This document shows positions 48,492 to 60,400 of a DNA stretch of 64,000 nucleotides, in pieces (position 1 is the first letter of the stretch; every line of letters starts with the position of its first letter). The position numbers and the translations under genes were made by a program. This stretch comes from Xanthomonas codiaei. Lineage in GTDB: Bacteria; Pseudomonadota; Gammaproteobacteria; Xanthomonadales; Xanthomonadaceae. The stretch is from NCBI RefSeq assembly GCF_002939785.1, contig NZ_MDEC01000008.1:116227-180226 (forward strand), written 5' to 3'. The notes beneath the pieces were generated by a model. The model saw only the letters and a list, made by a program, of their open reading frames with translations, was not told where the DNA came from and did not search any database.

Positions 48492-51400
48492 ATGGATATC
48501 GAAGCGATGAGCGTGCGTGGTTACGTGGTCGAGCAGGGCAAGCGCGCCTTGGCGCTGCTGCTGTGCGTCACCATCACCTGGACCTCGTTCCCGGCCTGGG
48601 CCCAGGTTGCACCCACGCCCAATCCCGGTGGGCAGACCCCCGGCCAGCAGGTCGCTGCCAATGGGGTGCCGGTGGTGGACATCGTCGCGCCCAATGCGCG
48701 CGGCATCTCGCACAATCGCTACAGCAATTTCAATGTCGGCCCGAACGGGCTGATCCTCAACAACAGCGCGCAGATCTCCAAGACCGAGCTGGGCGGCTAT
48801 GTCGCGGGCAACAACAACCTGCAGCGCAGCGGCGCGGCCTCGCTGATCCTCAACGAGGTCACCTCGGCCAGCAGCCGGTTGCAGGGCTATACCGAGATCG
48901 CCGGTGCCAAGGCGCAGTTGGTGATCGCCAACCCCAATGGCATTTCCTGCGATGGCTGCGGCTTTCTCAACACCTCGCGCGTCACGCTCGCCACCGGTAC
49001 GCCGACCCTGGGAAGCGATGGCGCCTTGAATGGTTTCACCATTACCGGCGGCGCACTCAGCATCGGCAGCAATGGCCTGGATGCGTTCAACGTGGATCGC
49101 CTGGACCTGCTCTCGCGGCAACTCAGCGTCGACGGCTCGATCTGGACCAGGGAACTGGTGGCCAGTGCAGGCACCGGACGTGTCAATGTCGATGGCATGT
49201 TGCTGGAAGTGTTGCCCGGCACCGATGGCGCAGCACCGTCGATCGGCATCGACGTGGCGCAGCTGGGCGGCATGTACGCCGAGCGGATTCGCCTGATTGC
49301 CACCGAAGCCGGTGTTGGCGTGGTCAGCCGCGGCACCCTGGCGGCACAGAGCGGCGATCTGCAGATCGACAGTGCCGGCCAGGTGAGCCTGAGCGGCACC
49401 ACCGTGGCGCGCGATGGATTGAACGTGCGTGCCGCCGGTGACCTGGACCAACGCGGCGTGCTGGGCTCGCAGCAGGGCGATGTCAACCTGCGAGGGGCGC
49501 AGCTGCGCCTGTCCGGCGACCTGGTGGCCGCCGGAGCGTTGACGGCGCAGGCCGGCGGGACCTTGCAGCATGCCGGCCGCAGCAGTGCCGGCGCGATTCG
49601 CCTGTTTGGTTCGGAGTTGAATGCTGACGGCAGCCTGCATAGCACCGGCGCACTGGAGCTGGGAGCCGATGGCCTGTTGCGCAGCGGCGGTGTCGCGTAT
49701 GGCGGCGCAGGCGCGGACCTACGTGCGGCAAGCATTGCGCTGTCCGGTACCTTGCAGAGCGGCGGTGCGATTGCATTGAACGCAAACACGATCGACGCGC
49801 TTGGTACGCTGGATGCAGCGACCGCGTTGCGAGTGACCGGCAGCGGCGATGTGCGGATGGGCGGGCTGGCGCAGGCCGGGCGGGACGCGCAGGTGCAGGC
49901 CGGTGGCCGGCTGGGGCTGCAGGGGCAACTGGTCGCTGCCGATGCGGTTGCGTTGAGTTCCGGCGCGCTCGATGTTGCGCAGCGCGCTGCCGTGTCTGCG
50001 GGAGCCGATCTGGATCTGCGCAGCACTGCCGCGCTGAATAACGCGGGCAGCGTTTACGCCGGTCGCGACCTGCGGCTCCAGGCGGGCACCGTGGCCACCG
50101 CCGGCAGCATGACCGCTGCGCGCGATGCGCAGGTTGCTGTCGCCGGAGGCTTCGTCAACAGCGGCACGGTGGTGGCCGGAAACGCATTGACGGTGGACGC
50201 CGCACAGTTGGAAAGCCGTGGCGACATCGGCAGCCAGCGCGGCGATACCACCCTGCGCGCCGGTAACGGCGTCATTTTGAGCGGCAACACCGTGGCGGGC
50301 GTGGCGCTGGCAGTGGATGCCGGCACCACGGCGCAACTCTCCGGGGAAGTCAATGCTGCGAGCATGGCCTTGCGCAGTGGCGGCAATGCCGAGGTATCGG
50401 GCACCTTGCAGACCACACGCGGCGACGTCGCCATGGTCGCCGGCGGTGAGCTGGTCAACGCTGCGCTGGTGAGTGCTGCGGACGCGATCGACCTGCAGGC
50501 GGATGGCGCGCTGCGCCAGCGCGGCCAGCTGCGCAGCGCCGGCGCTTTGCAATTGCGTGGTGGCACGGTCGAGCACGAGGGGGCGATCGATGCCGGTGCC
50601 GATCTGCGCGTTGCAAGCGCCGCCGATCTGGCGTTGAACGGCACCTTGCAGAGCGCAGGTGCTATCACCTTGCAGGCGGGCAACGCGCTGGAAAATCGCG
50701 CAAACGTGGTGGCGAATGGCGCGCTGCAGGTCGATGCGGCCTCGCTGCGCAATGCGCAGGGCGCGGCACTCTCCTCCAACGCCGGTGCGGTTGTAAGAAC
50801 TAGCGGGGTGCTGGATAACGCTGGCAGCCTTTACGGCGCTGATGCAGTGCAGCTGGCGGCTGGCACGCTGCTCCAGAGCGGCCGGATTGGCAGCGGCAAT
50901 ACGCTGACGGCAACGGTTGGCGATGCGTTCGACAACACCGGTAATGTGGTTGCCCGAAACGCGCTGCAGATCGACGCTGCCAGCCTGCGCAGTGATGGTC
51001 AACTGGGCAGCGAGGCCAGCAGCGTCCGGCTGGCGAGCCTGGGCGACATGCGGGTGCAGGGCGTCACGGCAGCAGCGACGTCGCTACAGGCCAGTGCTGG
51101 TGGCGATCTGCAGCAGGCGGGCGCGCTGACGGGACAGTCGGTCGCCTTGGTGGCGGGGCGGGATCTCACCACGGCCGGCACAGTGCAGGCGTCGACGCTG
51201 GATCTGCAGGCGCAGCGTGCGCTGACGTTTGCTGCACAAGCCCAGGTACAGGGCAATACATCCGTGCGTGCGAACAGCGTGACGACAAGCCAGGACGCCG
51301 TGCTGCATGCTGGCGGCGCCTTGACCTTGGAGGGGGGCGCCATCGACAGTCGTGGCACGCTGGACGCTGGCACCGATCTGCAGATCCGCAGCCAGGGAGA

Positions 51401-54400
51401 TCTCACGCTGGCTGGCGTGGCTCAGGGCGGCCGCGACGTGCATCTCACCGCCGCCAATGCGGTAAGCAACGCTGCGCATGTCGTGGCTGGACGTGATCTG
51501 ACCCTTCAGGCGCAGCAGCTGGACAACGCTTCCGCCGGCGTCCTGGCCGGCGAGAGCGATGTGGCGTTGACCACGGTAGCGCAGCTCGCCAACGCCGGCC
51601 GCGTGCAAGCCGGCGGCAATGTCCAGCTCACCTCGGCGGCGCTGGACCAAAGCGGCAGTGTCTCCGCGGGCAAGGCCTTGAAGGTTGCGGTGGCTGGCAC
51701 GCTGGATAACCGCGGTAGCCTGGTGGCCAGGGACGCGTTGCTGGTCGACGCAGCAAGCCTGCGCAGCAGCGGCCAGCTTGGCAGCGAACGTGCCGATGTC
51801 ACGCTGGCCAGCCAGGCGGATCTGCAGTTGGACGGCGTGGTGGCTGCCGCGACCGCACTGCGCGCCAACGCCAGTGGCGACTTTCAACAAGCCGGCACGC
51901 TCACTGCGCAGTCGCTTGCGCTGCAGGCCGGCCGCGACCTTGCCGTCAATGGCGCCGTCCAGTCTGCCTCCACTCTGGATCTTCAGGCGCAGCGCACGCT
52001 TGCGGTGAACGGGCAGGCATCGAGCACAGGCAACGCCGTGCTCACCGCTGCGGCCATCACCACTGGCAGCGCGGCCGTGGTGAAGAGCGGCGCCGACATC
52101 ACCCTGGACGGCAGCGCCATCGATAGCCGCGGTGCACTCGATGCAGCCGCCGATCTGAGCGTGCGCAGCACAGGCGATCTTGCACTGGGCGGTGTGGCCC
52201 AGGCCGGGCGCGATGTCACCCTGACGGCCGACGGTGCATTGCGCAATTCCGCGCAGGTGATTGCCGCGCGCGATCTCGGCGTGCGCGCGGCCAGTGTCGA
52301 CAATGCAGCCGACGCAACCCTGGGCGCATTGCGCGATCTGCGTATCGACGTGGCTGGCACGCTGCAGAACAGCGGCACCCTGCATGGCGAGCGCGGGCTT
52401 GCAGTGTCGACAGGCGCGTTGTTGCAGCGTGGCCGCCTGTACAGCGGAGAGGCGATTTCCATTGCTTCGAGCGGAGCCTTCGAGAATGTCGGGCAATTGG
52501 TGTCCGGCAAGGACCTGACCATCGGGGCGAGCAACATCGTCAGCAACGGCCAGCTCGGCTCGGTGACGGGCGCACTCACGCTGACCAGCCAGAACGCCAT
52601 CGACCTGCGCGGCGTCGTGTCTGCCGCCACTGCGCTGCAGGCCACCGCAGCTGGCGACCTGCTGCAGGCGGGCACGCTCGGTGCGCAGAGTGTCAGCTTG
52701 CAGGCAGGGCGCAACCTCACTGCCGGCGGCACGTTGCAATCCGCCTCCACGCTGGATCTGCAGGCGCAGCATACGCTCGCCTTGAACGGCCAGGCGCAGG
52801 CAGGCGGTGTTGCCGCCCTGCGTGGCGACAGCATTACGACCGGGGAGGCCGCCGTGCTGAAAAGCGCTGGCGTGATCACCCTGGACGGCGCAGCCATCGA
52901 CAGCCGCGGCACGCTCGATGCGGGCAGCGATCTGCGCGCGACCAGTACCGGTGGCCTCGCCTTGGCAGGGGTGGCGCAAGCCAACCGCGATGTGGTGCTC
53001 AACGCAGCGGGTGGCCTGAGCAATGCGGCTCAAGTTGTTGCAGGCCGCGATCTTTCCGTGCAGGCAGGCACGGTCACCAACGCCGGGTCCGGCGTGCTGG
53101 CTGCCGAGGGTGTCGTCACCCTGACGACCGGTGCGTTGCAGAACGCCGGCAACGTGCAAAGCGGCGGCGACCTGCGTATCACTGCAGCCAGCCTGGATCA
53201 AAGCGGTTCGGCGAATGCCGGCAAGGCGTTGACTGCCACTGTCACCGGGTTGCTGGACAATCGCGGCAGCCTGATCGCCGCCGACCACCTGGTCGTGGAT
53301 GCAGGCAACCTGCGCAGCAGCGGCCAGCTCGGTAGCCAGACAGCCACTGTCGATCTGACCAGCCGTGGCGAAATGACGCTGCAGGGCTTGGTTGCGGCTG
53401 CGACCACGTTGCAGGCAACCGCGGCTGGCGATCTGCAGCAAGGCGGTTCGCTGAAGGCGCAGTCGGTTGCACTGCATGCCGGGCGCGATCTGATCGCGGC
53501 AGGCACCTTGCAGTCTGCCTCCGGGCTGGACCTGCAGGCGCAGCGCACGCTCGCATTGAACGGGCAGGCGTCCAGTGGTGGCGATGCCACCCTGCGCGCT
53601 GCCACCATCGGCACGGCGCAAGCGGCGGTGCTTCAGGCCGGTGGCGCGATCAGCCTGGATGGTGCGGCGATCGATAGCCGCGGCGCCCTCGATGCATCCA
53701 CCGATTTGAATTTGCGCAGTACCGGCAACCTGGCCGTTGCCGGAGTTGCGCAGGCCGATCGTGCCGTGGTGCTGAGCGCTGCCGGGACGCTGGCCAATGC
53801 CGCGCAGGTCGTTGCCGGCCAGAACCTGAGCGCTACCGCCGCCAGTGCAAGCAACACCGGTACCGGCGTGCTGCTTGCGCAAGGCGATACCACGCTGACC
53901 ATTGCCGGTTTGCTCGACAATGCCGGCGCCATCCGCGCAGGCAATCAGCTGACGCTCGGCGTTGGCGCGCTGCGCCAGAGTGGGCAGGCGTACGGCTTGC
54001 AGCGTCTGGGCCTGACGGCATCGGGTGCGGTGGACAATCGCGGTGACCTGATCGGCGGCAACGGCCTGCGCGTGGAGGCCGAACAGCTGAGCAGCAGCGG
54101 TCAACTGGGCAGCGAGCGCGGCGATGTCGCGTTGATCAGCCGCGGCAACCTGCAGCTGGACGGTAGTCTGGCTGCGGCTGGCGCCTTCTCGGCGCAGGCC
54201 GATGGCGCCTTGGCGCAAAGCGGCAGCTTGAGTGCTGGCAGCACGTTGGACCTGCACTCCAAGGGCGATCTCACTGTTGCAGGGCAGCTCTCTGGTCAAC
54301 AGACCACGCTGGCAAGCGATGCGGTGCTGCGTCAGCAAGGTGTCGTCAGTGGCGCGACAGTGGGTCTGCAAGGTGCACGCATCGACCATGCAGGGCAGAC

Positions 54401-57400
54401 CACGGCAGCAGGCAACCTGAGTCTGCGTGCCGGCGATATCAATGTCGCCGGTACCGTGGGCGCAGGCATCGCGGCCGATGGCAATCTGGGGATGGGAAGC
54501 ACCCTGAGCCTGGTCGCAGACCGCCAGCTGGGCGTGTCCGCCAAGCTGCTGGCCGGTGGCAACCTGGTGGCGCAAGGCGGTCAGCTCGACCTCAGCGGTT
54601 CCAGCACGCGGGCCACCGGTAACGCCTCGCTCACCACTGCGGGCAGCCTCGCTCATCGTGGCGGCGATCTTCTCGCGGGCGGCACATTGAGCGTCCAGGC
54701 CGGCGGCACGATCGACAACGGCCGGCTCAACACGGTTGGCGGCCAGATGCAGGCCACCCAGCTCAGCATCGATGGCGGCAGTTTGAACAATGCCGGTGGC
54801 CGGCTGGTGCAGAGCGGCGCTGGCCTCACCCGGGTCAGCATCGGGGGCGCCATCGAAAACACCGCTGGCACCTTGGCCAGCAATGGTCAGGATCTGACCA
54901 TCACCGCGGCGAGCCTGGAGAACGCGCAAGGCCGGATCGAGCATGCCGGCACCGGCAATCTTTCGCTCACCAGTCGCGGCGCGATGGGAAATGCCGATGG
55001 ACGCATCTTGAGCCAGGGCCAGCTCACCCTGGGTGCGAGCAGTGGCTTGAACAACCAGGGCGGCGCCATCGCCGCAGCCGGCGATGCAACGCTGACGGCG
55101 GCCAGCCTCAACAACATTGGCGGCTCGGTCGCCGCACGTGGGCTGACTGTCCAGGCCGGCGGCACCACCGATAACCGCAGCGGTTTGCTGCAGGCCAGTG
55201 GTGGTGCGCTGACACTGCGTGCCGATAGCCTGAGCAATGCCGGCGGTACCGTGCAGGCGGTTGCCAGCGGCGGGGCAGGCGGCAGCCTGCGGGTGGAACT
55301 CAACCGTGGCCTGGATAACGGCAACGGCATCATCGGCGCCAGCACCGATGCGGTGATCACGGCAGAAAACATCGCCAGCGCCGGCGGTAGCCTGCAAGCG
55401 GCGCGCGACCTCAGCGTCACTGCGCGCGGCCAGCTGGACAATCACCAGAACGCCAAGCTCAGCGCCGGGCGCGATCTCAACGTCGCTGTGGCCGGGGCGC
55501 TGCTGAACAGTGGTGGACAGCTCGATGCCGGCAATACCTTGACCGCCTCAGGCGGGCTGATCGACAACACGCAAGGCAGCATCGTCAATAACGGAGCCGG
55601 GCTGACGCGCATCACTACCGGCGGCGCCCTGACCAACAGCAGCGGCAATCTGGGCGGGCGCGGCAGCGTGGTCATCGATGCGGCCAGCATCGCCAACAAC
55701 AGCGGGCAGCTGGTGGCCGGTGGCGATCTGATCGCCAATACCAATGGCCTGAACAATCAGGGCGGCAGCGTCTATGCGGGCGCGAACGTGCTGCTGCAGC
55801 GCGCAGGCGCGACGCTGGACAACCGCAACGGCAGGATCAAGGCCGAACAAGCGGTCCGCCTGAACCTGCAGAGCCTGAGCAACGCAGGTGGACAGATTGG
55901 CGCAGGCAGCACGACCGGTGGGGCCGGCGATGTGGTGATCGATACCGTGGGCTTCGATGGTGGCGGCAGCATCCTGGCGCAGAATCTGCTCGACCTGACC
56001 CTGCGCAGCGACTACACCCATCGCGCCGGTGCCGACCTGGTCAGCAACGGCAATTTCAACCTGCGCGTGGGTGGCAACCTCGTCAACGAGTCCACGCTCA
56101 AGGCCGCACGTGCGCTGGACATCACCGCCAGCAGCATCACCAACCGTGCCGGCGCCAGCATCCTGTCCAACGATACCCGCCTCAATGGCGGTAACGTCAT
56201 CGATAACGCCGGCAGCATTTCCGGGAACGGCGCCTTGTCGCTGGTTGCCAATAGCGTCTACAACACCGGCAGCGTCGTGGGTGGCACTGTGGCGGTGAAT
56301 ACCGGCACGCTGGTCAACGGCGCCGATCTCGGCGGCGCGACCGACAATGCCGCCTACGGCTCGGCCTTGCTCGGCTCCACCGGCAACATGAACCTGGTCG
56401 TGCGCGACCAGTTGCTCAACCGCGACGCGCGTATTTTCAGTCTGGGCAATATCGCAATTGGTGGCGCGCAGGATGGGGGCGGCACCCTGGTCGCGCGTAC
56501 GGGTGTGGTGAATAACCTCTCGGGCAGTATTGAGGCGGATGGGAGCATTTTGATTGCGGCCAATCAGCTGAACAATCGTCGGAGGGTGATCAATACGACC
56601 AGCGTGTCGACCGATCCTGGTAGCGACGATGTCTACTCGGGTGGCGAGCTTATCGAAAGCAAGGCGATCCGGAACATACAGGGCGCACGCGCGCCCTATC
56701 CCTACACAGGACTCGCACCTGGTATTTATCGCAACTATCAGGTGATTCAGCAGGAACAGCTGTCTTCCGCAAGCGCAGAGGGGAAGATTGCAGCGGGTGG
56801 AAACATCTTGCTGTCGGGAAGCGTTACAAATAACGCCTCGACCATCGCTGCAGCCGGCCTGTTCGCTGCCAATCAGCGAGGTCTTGGTGGGCTCTCGGAT
56901 GCGATGATCAATGGCGGTGAGCAACTGCTCAACCAGGCGCTGGCGTTGAATCAGGTGGTCCGGCAAAGCGATGTGGAACACATCGTTACCGCGATCACCA
57001 ATGACTGCATGCAGCCGGTTGGGCAGAAGGTCGTTTGCTACTACGAGGAAGAGGACCAGAGGCTCAGCTCTTCAACGACGAGTAACAGCTATCTCGCCCT
57101 AGGCGCCAGCATGACCGGCGGTCAAGGCGTGAGCATCAATGGCGCCAATATCAGCAATGGCGCTGTCGGTAGCGACGGGCGGGCAGTCAGTGGTGCATCG
57201 CTTGCCGCAGTCGGCGGCCAGGGTGGACTCAGCGGACGTGGCAGGCAGACTGCTGGAAGCGTCGGTGGCCAGACGGTCGTCGGTCGTGCCAACGGGGGCG
57301 CGGACAGCATCCGTGTTGCCACCGGCACTGCCGGTAACGCAGGTGCTCAGGTCGGCGCCAACACGCAGGACGCCACGCTCGCCACTTCGGGCGGCATCGT

Positions 57401-60400
57401 CAAGATGTCGGTCGCACCGGTGATGTCCAACGACAGTGGGCTGGTGCGCAGCACGGTCGATCAGGCAACTGTGCAACCCACCGCAGCTGGTAGCGGTGTC
57501 ACGGCAGGTGCGAACGAAACGCGCACGCGTGTCGACCCCGCCACCATCCCGGTGGCCAACATCGTGGGCGGCGGGCAGACCTCGCTGACGCAGATCGATC
57601 TGCCTATCGGCGGCTTGTATCGCCTGTCCAATGGCACGGCGACTGACCGCACGGCGATGGGCCGTGCGGCAACCGGCCTCGGTGGCATCAACGCCTGGCG
57701 CAGCAATGGACCGGGCCGTCGCTATCTGATCGAGACCGATCCGCGCTTCGTCAACTACGACAACTTCATCAGCAGCGACTTCCTGCTGGACAAGCTGGGC
57801 GTGGATCCGGAGTGGACCCAGACCCGCCTGGGCGACGGCTTCTATGAGCAGCGCCTGGTGCTGGACCAGATCACCCAGCTCACCGGTCGTCGCTACCTGG
57901 GCAACTACGCCGATGGCGTGGCGCAATACCGCGCCTTGCTCGAGTCTGGCGTGGCTGCTGCAGGCCAGCTGCAACTGAGCATGGGCGTCGGCCTCACCGC
58001 CGCGCAGGCGGCTGCGCTCACGCAGGACATCGTGTGGATGGTGGAGCAGGACTACCAGGGCCAGAAGGTACTGGTGCCGGTGGTCTATCTGGCCTCCAAC
58101 TCGCTGCAGTTGCGCGGCAATGGCGCCTTGATCGCCGGCGGCAACGTCGAGCTCAACGCCACCAACACCATGAGCAACCAGGGCGTCATCGCCGGTGCCG
58201 ATGTCAGCGTTACCGCCGGCAACCTGCTCAACCAGGGCCGTATCAGCGGCACCGGTACCGTGGCATTGGAAGCGCGCAACGACCTGCTTAACCAGGGCCA
58301 GATCCAGGGCCGCGATGTGGGGCTTGCGGCCGGCAACAACCTGGTCAGCGAAGCGGCCAAGGCCATCAATGGCGCGGGCATCCTGTCCGGCATCACTGCG
58401 ACCAACAGCCTGCAGCTGTTCGCCGGCAACGACATGACACTGACCGGCACCCGCGTGCAGGCGGGTGGCAGTGCGGCGCTGATTGCGGGCAATAACCTGA
58501 GCCTCACACCGAGTGCCTTGCGCGACGACAATGGCCTGCTGCGTGGCGGTGACGCTGTGTCGCTCGTGACCGGTAAGGACCTGATCGTGTCCGCAGGCAA
58601 CGACCTGCAACTGCATGGCGTCAGCATCAATGCGGGCGGCAGCGCGGCCTTGCAGGCGGGCAACAATCTCTCGCTGACCCCGACCACCGGTCTGGATGGC
58701 AAAGCCGGTACGCGCACCAGCATCAGCACCGGCGACAGCCTGCAGCTGACCGCCGGCAACGACCTGACCATCCGTCAGGCCGAGGTCAAGGCCGGGGGTG
58801 ATCTGATCGCCGCAGCAGGCAATAACCTCACTGTCGAGTCCGTGCTCAACGACAGCGAGAGCAACAGCTACAACTCGCGCAACGGCAAGACCCGCGTCAC
58901 TACCACGACCACGACGCAAACCATCGACCAACAGGTGCTCACTGCCGGCGGCAACCTGATCCTCAGCGCCGGTAACGACGTCAATCTGGTCGCTGCCAAG
59001 CTCGATGCAGGCAAGGGCGTGGGGATCAGCGCCGGCAACGACATCAACGCCAGCACGCTGACCACGGTGGACACCAGCGATGTTCTGGAGACGCGCAAGC
59101 GCTTCAAGCAAACCACCAGCACCCGCGACGAAACCGTCCACGGCACCGAGTTCAGTGCCGGTGGCAACCTCGCCATGCAGGCGGGCAACGACATCAGCCT
59201 GACCGCCGCATCGGCCGCCACCAAGGAAGGCGGCATCACCCTGGCTGCTGGCAACGACGTCAATCTGCTCGCCGCCAGCGAGCAGCACGATGCCGTGCAG
59301 GACATGACCAAGAAGAAGAAGGGCACGTTCAGCAGCAAGACCACGACCACGCATGATGAGTGGCACGACAACGTGGCGGTCACCACCACGCTCAGTGGCG
59401 ATACGGTGCAGATCGCAGCGGGTAACGACTTGCTGTCGCAAGGTGCGCAGATTGCTGGCACTGGCGATGTGATGTTGGCCGCCGGCAACAACCTCACGCT
59501 GGACACGGTGCAGAACACCCGCAGCGAAGAGCATGAGAAGACCGTCAAGAAGTCTGGTCTCTACGGCGGAGGTGGCTTCAGTGTCGCTTTGGGCGTGACC
59601 AAGAAAACCGATGGTCTGGATGTTACCGAGGTCACCAACACCGGCAGCCTGGTCGGCAGTACCGACGGTGCGGTGACGATGACTGCTGGCAACAAGGTGG
59701 CCATCACCGGTAGCGATGTATTGAGCGCCACCAGCACCACCATCGTGGGTAAGGAAGTCACGATTGCTGCTGCAGAAAACACCGTGGATACGGTGCAGAC
59801 GTCCAAGCAGCAGAGTGCGGGCATTACGTTGGGTATCAGTGGTGGCGTGGTCGATACTGCATTAGCAGCCTATGGTGCTGCCAAGCGAATTTCCGATGTG
59901 GACGACGATAGGCTGAAAGCGCTCTATGCAGCACGGGCTGCTTACGCGACAGGTGCGACGGTCGATCAAGCCCAAACAACCTCCGACAATTTCTTGGCTG
60001 GATATAACGGTCAAGCGGTCGGTGGAAATGTGGCGAAACCTGGCAAGGACCCAGCGAGTGGACTTGAAGGCGCGGGCGCCGCAACCGGCATGAGCTTTCG
60101 TCTCGGCATTGGTGCCAGTAGTTCGTCAAGCAAGACCAGCACACACGAAGAAAGCACCGGGGGCAGCCGCATCCTCAGCAACGGCGATGTCACCATCGCG
60201 GCGACCGGTAGCGATCTCAATGTCATCGGCAGCAAGATTGCCGGCAACAACGTTGCATTGGCTGCAGCAAACAACCTCAACCTGCTCAGTAATCAGGAAA
60301 CCAACACCACCAAGTCGGAAAACAAGAACGCTGGCGGCGAGATCGGTGTCAGCGTTGGGGCGACGACGGGCTACTATCTGACAGTGTCTGCAGGCAAGGG

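Noticed and set aside
51084..55445. 1453-codon open frame on the minus strand
   Set aside because: It is antisense to the repetitive, GC-rich fhaB coding sequence. The product is low-complexity with no domain, signal or ribosome-binding site.
57099..59534. 811-codon minus-strand open frame
   Set aside because: Antisense to fhaB beta-helix repeats with shadow composition.
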